From NCBI RefSeq assembly GCF_037975245.1, contig NC_092576.1, positions 19,430,111-19,494,110 of the forward strand: a stretch of 64,000 nt of DNA, in the 5' to 3' direction. The position numbers and the translations under genes are program-made. Below the pieces are notes generated by a model. That model ran no database searches. It worked only from the letters and a program-made list of their open reading frames with translations, and had not been told where the DNA came from. Shown piece by piece: positions 59,706 to 64,000 of the stretch. Origin of the DNA: Apostichopus japonicus (lineage: Eukaryota; Echinodermata; Holothuroidea; Aspidochirotida; Stichopodidae). The first letter of the stretch is position 1, and each line of letters opens with the position of its first letter.

Positions 59706-60189
59706 AGTTAATGAAGAAAGTTGTAACAGAATAAAGACTTAAAGGTGCGAAAACGCGTCTAGTATAATGAGCTTTTCATGATTCATAACAACGATAAACC
59801 ATATTGAGTGCCTTCCTCTATCGTTTGTGCCTTTCATGACTCTTTAACAATCGATAGGTGGAAAAAGCTAATCAATTCCTTCAATTAAAAGTCAACAACA
59901 ATCAATATATTAAAAACGATATATAGGGCAGGAGAAGAACGTAACTCTTTTGGCTTTTATGTTTGCCTTGTGTAAAGTTGTCAAATCCAAATACTTGAAT
60001 AAAGCAGTAGTTTCGTTAAATTGTATTACGTAATATATTTAATATAGTTAATGAGAGATATATAAATGAGTCACTGTGTTACTATATATCTTACCTTAGA
60101 CCGATTAACGTGCCCATGATTTCCAACGTGAGAGAGACAAATTCAAAGTTTGCACATACTGATCTATAGTTGCACGGGGCTAAACGTTT
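59706..60189 (-). pseudogene. Intron-3-like segment of a lost CD225 copy
   Basis: Continues the relic begun at 57460-57489, interrupted by the 2.2-kb element. It shares GTAGTTAATGAAGAAAGTTG, AACAATCGATAGG and AAAACGATATA with introns 3 of genes C and D and with 34640-35200. No exon remains in it. Confidence 0.6.
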
Positions 60190-60275
60190 ATGGAAGTACC
60201 CAGAGGCGTATGAAGGATTAAATAATGGAGGGGATGTATTAAGAACTGTAACGGAGAAAGAGGGGGGCACAAGAA
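60190..60275 (-). repeat. 42-bp minisatellite, remnant
   Basis: Two degenerate units (GAACTGTAACGGAGAAAGAG) matching 35225-35300. Confidence 0.6.
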
Positions 60276-60304
60276 TGGATAATGGTGCAGTCCCAGTGGC
60301 GATC

Positions 60305-60615
60305 TCGGGAACTCGACCGACGCGACCCCACAAACTACTTGGCCTGTCTCGACCTGGGGGATATCTCGACCTGAGCCGACCTCATAACGACCTCACAACG
60401 ACCTATAACGACCTTAGTTCGATTTTAGTTCGACGTAGTCGACCTGTCTCGACTCAGGTCGGCCAAGTTGGATAGACCTGTACTCGACCTATACTCGACC
60501 AACTCGACCTGTTTCTCGACCTAATTTCGACCAAATCTCGATTTAAACTCGACCTATATCGACCTAAGTCGACCGACCCGACCTCTACTCGACCTGAGCT
60601 CGACCCGGGCGACTG
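60305..60615 (+). repeat. TCGACCT-type short tandem repeat
   Basis: CTCGACCT and ACGACCT cores recur at a loose 10-13 bp spacing about 25 times, with spacers such as ATA, CAT, CTGT and GAG. The repeat is GC-richer than its surroundings. It is not found elsewhere in the window. Confidence 0.75.
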
Positions 60616-60805
60616 GTTCGCGACGGAAATTCGATTTGTCTGCCGAGAATCCCCTTGGTTTCCCAATTGTATAAATTACAGCGGCAATTTTCACCAGGTA
60701 CCCATTAAATTTGGGGACTGCAAAGTAGTAACATCACCATCATGAACCTTGACGTAAACCTGTTGAGCCCAGAGAAGCGCAGACTGCTTACAATGTGGGT
60801 GCAGA
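60616..60805. other. Spacer of the inverted duplication, no gene
   Basis: Unique sequence between the TCGACCT array and the right arm. Nothing recognised. Confidence 0.45.
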
Positions 60806-62028
60806 CTGTAAAAGGCGCCAGCAGTCGATTTGAGTCCGTCGGGGGGGGGGGGGCATCCGCCCCCCTGACCGTATGGACGCTCCGCCACTGCGCGGCGGGG
60901 GTGCAGCCCCTAATTCGCCATTACTAATGTAAAAGAAACTTTTGACATAATTGGACCTCCATGCTTTTTATACATCTACGTGAGACATGTCGTTGTTTAC
61001 ATTAGCATCCCGCGGTATACTGCGCAATTTGAATGGACCGTACGGTACATGATGGCATGCGATGTAATAACCGATACTTGCTTATATGATATTGACATTG
61101 ACACGTTGAACGAATTTTTGGCTATTTTTTCAGGCAAGTCGGACAGTTTTGAGGATTTTCATCCTGGAACGCCATTTTCATGCTCACTGATTTATGATGT
61201 GATATCTGCTGTTTGCGTTACAAATTCGAACAGGCGCGTAGCGAGGAATTTGCCAAGGGAGGGGCAAAGCCTGTAGGCAAATTATCTAAGCGTAGCGCCA
61301 CCATAGGTTGGCGCGAAGCGTACAAGAAAATGTTGGCCGAAAATGCCTCCCAGATCGCTGGAAATGGCACTACCCAGGACCATTTGTTAGCGCGAAGCGT
61401 ACAAGCAAATTTTGGCCGAAAATGTCTCCCAGATCGCTGGAAATGACACTTCCCAGGCCTTGTAAGTTGCATCTAAGCACTTTCTATTTTGAAATTACTT
61501 AGCGATATCATTTAAAAAAATGCTGAATGGGGGGGGGGGCGATCGCCCCCATCCCAAAATGCGTCATGTTCCCCGACGACACGGTCGAGTTCGAGACCAG
61601 CCACAGTTGGTTTCATAGCACAATTCTACACACGCGTTATGATAGATCATATATAGTATATATATAGATCATTAGTGAGAGAGGAAAATGGAAACGTCAA
61701 AAAATGGAGTTGTCGGTGTAAGGGGTAGGGTGAGGCACACTTTTACGAAATCATTGATCCGTCACTGGCTACCCTTCAGCGCTGTAATGATGTCACTGTT
61801 CCTCTTTCTCTTCCCGGTGTCTTCGCGTTTTTCTTTTACTCCCTCCTTTTCTCCTTCTTCTCTCTTTCTTCTTTTTATTTTCCCTTCCTTCCTCTCCTCC
61901 TCCTCTTTTTCCCCTCTTTTTTTCCTTTTCTCTTCTCTTTTTTTTCTCTCTTCTTTTTCTTACCCGGGGGGCGCGCGCCCCCAACGCCCCCCCTGGATAC
62001 TCACCTGACTATCCTCTGTTTGTTTCAG

Positions 62029-62058
62029 GTGACCTGATTTATTCAACAGCGGGGATAA
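62029..62058 (+). pseudogene. Relic CD225 exon 4 (right arm)
   Basis: Mirror copy of 57460-57489, with the same early stop. Confidence 0.55.
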
Positions 62059-62137
62059 GGTCATATAAAACATCAAAACACACGTACTGACAGCATGAAC
62101 AGTTCCTATATCTCTAACAGATACTACGTTTTGTTAG

Positions 62138-62358
62138 GGGAGAGGAAAACCCCTCCACATCGCTTCTCGGCCTTTTGGCTAAGATCATGTGTAGTATTTG
62201 TTCCCTTTCGGGGGGGGGGGGGGGAATGGTGATGCACTTCCGACGATGATCACACAGTCACAGTCTCGATGCAAGGAGACTGGGGTTGAGAGCGGATCAG
62301 TCGTTCGGTAGCTTGGTTTCGTGCCCAGGTTCTTTCCTAGATGACTTTTCTTAAAAAG
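62138..62358 (+). mobile_element. U2-headed insert, mirror copy
   Basis: Same insert as 57162-57380, carried along by the inverted duplication, with target duplications at 62125-62137 and 62359-62371. The U2 part is 62159-62203. Its G run is two bases longer than in the left arm. Confidence 0.7.
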
Positions 62359-62932
62359 TACGTTTTGTTAGCTTTTAGTTAATGTGAAAAAAATGAAATC
62401 TTTGATAATCTTCAATTTGAAACATAGAAGGAAGCACTCACAACGTCATGATGACGTCATTCATTATGCTGTGGCCGATGAATTCTCTAAGCTCGTCGAA
62501 ACTAATCTTTGAAACATGCTCACCGAATGTGGTTTAGAGTAACACCTGCTATTGCATATAATTTACAGTACGTATATGAATCGTTTACCTTTGACAAAGA
62601 AATGACCTCTTTGCAAGAATAACGTAGATGTAACCCATATTGAAAGTGTTTTCATTATACATTGAAAAGAAACTTGTTTTTGTGTCTCTTTCTTTTTCTT
62701 TTGCTTATTTTATTAACTTTAAAGAGTTATGGACATATACGTGAATTAACAGTAAAAAAGTATTAAAAAAAAAATCATCATCACAAAATATTAGAAACGT
62801 ACAAAATATTTATTCCAACCATTTTTTTTTCAATCCGGGATATCCATGGCATTGAAACGTTTGTGTACATTTTCAGAGAAATTAAAACTTAACAAGGACG
62901 TATGAAACGCCGTGTTCAAATTTATTCAAAAA

Positions 62933-63338
62933 CTACAGATATCTTCAATTTAATTCGAAATATCTACAATTAATTTCAGATATCTCGAACTAATTTAAGA
63001 TATCTGTAATTTGTTTTCAGATATCTTCAAATACATTTGAGATATCAGATATTGCATTTTCGATATCTTGAATTTTATTTAAGATATCTAAAAATTTAGG
63101 ATATCAAGAAATAAATTAAAGATATTAAGAAGGGAAAATTATCTTAGATATCTCAAATTGAATTCACGATATCCAAACTTGAATAAGAGATATCAAGAAA
63201 AGAGTTCTCGAATCCAAATTCGAAATAAATAAATACTAAATTATATTCGAGGTACCAAAATAATTAGAAATATCAATAATTCGAATTAGAGATATCCAAA
63301 AGAACTAGAGATACATCACGAATTCGAATTAGAGATAT
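62933..63338. repeat. GATATC-rich array, mirror copy
   Basis: Mirror of 56180-56585, upstream of the first exon at 63870. Confidence 0.8.
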
Positions 63339-63648
63339 AACAATAATTCAAATTATAGAATTTGGGATGTAATAATGTGTATAGAACCGCCAGTTGTGAG
63401 GTGAACAATGTTGTATGATACCATCAAATTTGGGGTTATAACATTTTGTATTTCATACATGTAGTTCCATCGTTTCATGGGCGATTTATGGTAAATCAAA
63501 GAAGCATGATTTCGACATTTACCTTTCTTCTCTAGCAGTATAAAGATCAAGTCTGGTACCAACAGATTTTGAAATTCGTTGTAAATATCTTATTGGTTAC
63601 CTGAAAGTTCTTCCCTCAATGTCTCACGAACACCATTTTTTCTGCCGA

Positions 63649-63663
63649 AGAGGAAGTGACGTA
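63649..63663 (+). promoter_or_regulatory. ETS/CRE-like composite site, right-edge locus
   Basis: GAGGAAGTGACGT about 210 bp before the ATG at 63870, as in genes C and D. A TATA-like TAAATATATTTAAA follows at 63774-63787. Confidence 0.4.
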
Positions 63664-63869
63664 GTTGATATTTTACAATGAATAGCCGGCATACTACGAC
63701 ATTGTTAATACTTCCCCTTTCCATTTCCGTTTGTTTAATAAGACTCACTAATTTGCCGCCAGCAAGATAATCCTAAATATATTTAAACCACTCACTATGT
63801 AAACTAGTTCACAACGAAATTAAACATACTAACAGCAGCTTGTACTCTTTGCCTGAAAACGTTCCCGTG

Positions 63870-63876
63870 ATGTCTG
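63870..63876 (+). CDS. First coding exon of a sixth CD225/dispanin locus (partial)
   Basis: ATGTCTG followed by GTGAGT, the same 7-nt phase-1 micro-exon as gene D, with the full promoter region in front. The remaining exons would lie beyond the window's right edge. The copy could be a whole gene, a truncated palindrome arm, or an assembly artefact. Confidence 0.5.
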
Positions 63877-64000
63877 GTGAGTAACAACTTAAATTCCTTG
63901 TATGGAAATAAGTCTAAAGCTATATAATACATTGGTCAACAATATGATAAAACTGTTATTACTTGCATGCGTTGTGTTTCATTTGTTGAAAACAAGTTTG

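Larger units (their letters stand above)
46305..60275 (-). repeat. Segmental duplication block D
   Basis: Collinear with block C. It is longer because of insertions at 51413-53950 (LINE), 57162-57380 (U2-headed insert) and 57511-59700 (2.2-kb element). Confidence 0.8.
60806..64000 (-). repeat. Right arm of large inverted duplication
   Basis: Reverse complement of 55518-58716. It begins inside the copied hAT-like MITE and is cut by the window end, so the true arm may be longer. The spacer between arms is 2,089 bp. Confidence 0.95.

Noticed and set aside
62283-62340. tRNA-like stretch in the body of the U2-headed insert
   Set aside because: Phrases such as TCAGTCGTTCGGTAGC and CAGGTTCTTTCC recall A and B boxes, but no cloverleaf can be drawn with correct arms.

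Overview
The window is AT-rich eukaryotic DNA with intron-containing genes (GT/AG junctions), long introns, many microsatellites, LINE fragments and non-autonomous DNA transposons. It holds no bacterial-type operon. The recognisable gene family, CD225/dispanin (the family of vertebrate IFITM and PRRT1-like proteins), together with CR1/jockey-type LINEs, suggests an invertebrate animal. A marine deuterostome such as an echinoderm is my guess, but no single marker proves it.

The core of the window is a cluster of CD225/dispanin genes. Four loci look intact, each with four coding exons: A (+, 10110-16588), C (-, 28037-33012), B (+, 39168-45153) and D (-, 47354-55648). P (+, 36664-37314) has lost exons 2 and 3. 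A sixth locus (+, first exon at 63870-63876) runs off the right edge. Every locus starts with a 7-nt coding micro-exon (ATGNNNG, phase 1) that automatic gene finders would miss. A and B encode a PPPY motif and an 18-bp PQQGYP repeat. C and D encode short 103-residue proteins without these. A/C and B/D are both convergent pairs, and shared flanks and a shared transposon scar suggest that a whole A-C unit was copied to give B-D and was then shortened by deletion.

Layout: 1-9,450 is gene-poor, with a LINE relic, direct repeats, a 22-bp minisatellite, a triplicated 203-bp repeat, a perfect 59-nt hairpin and a 15-bp foldback array. 9,450-18,200 is block A. 18,200-26,040 is intergenic with no gene seen. 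26,043-27,019 is a TTAA-flanked transposon. 27,020-35,415 is block C with relic exons. 35,830-38,470 is a truncated transposon plus block P. 38,570-46,255 is block B, carrying a LINE insertion and a TTAA element that are absent from block A. 46,255-60,275 is block D, carrying a larger broken LINE. 55,518-58,716 is repeated in inverted orientation at 60,806-64,000 with near-complete identity.

The CD225 proteins are predicted small membrane proteins. Vertebrate relatives act on membrane fusion, vesicle traffic and restriction of virus entry. The role of these invertebrate copies cannot be read from sequence. Copy number, an N-terminal repeat that differs between copies, lost PPxY and Cys residues, relic exons and heavy transposon traffic show a fast-changing family.
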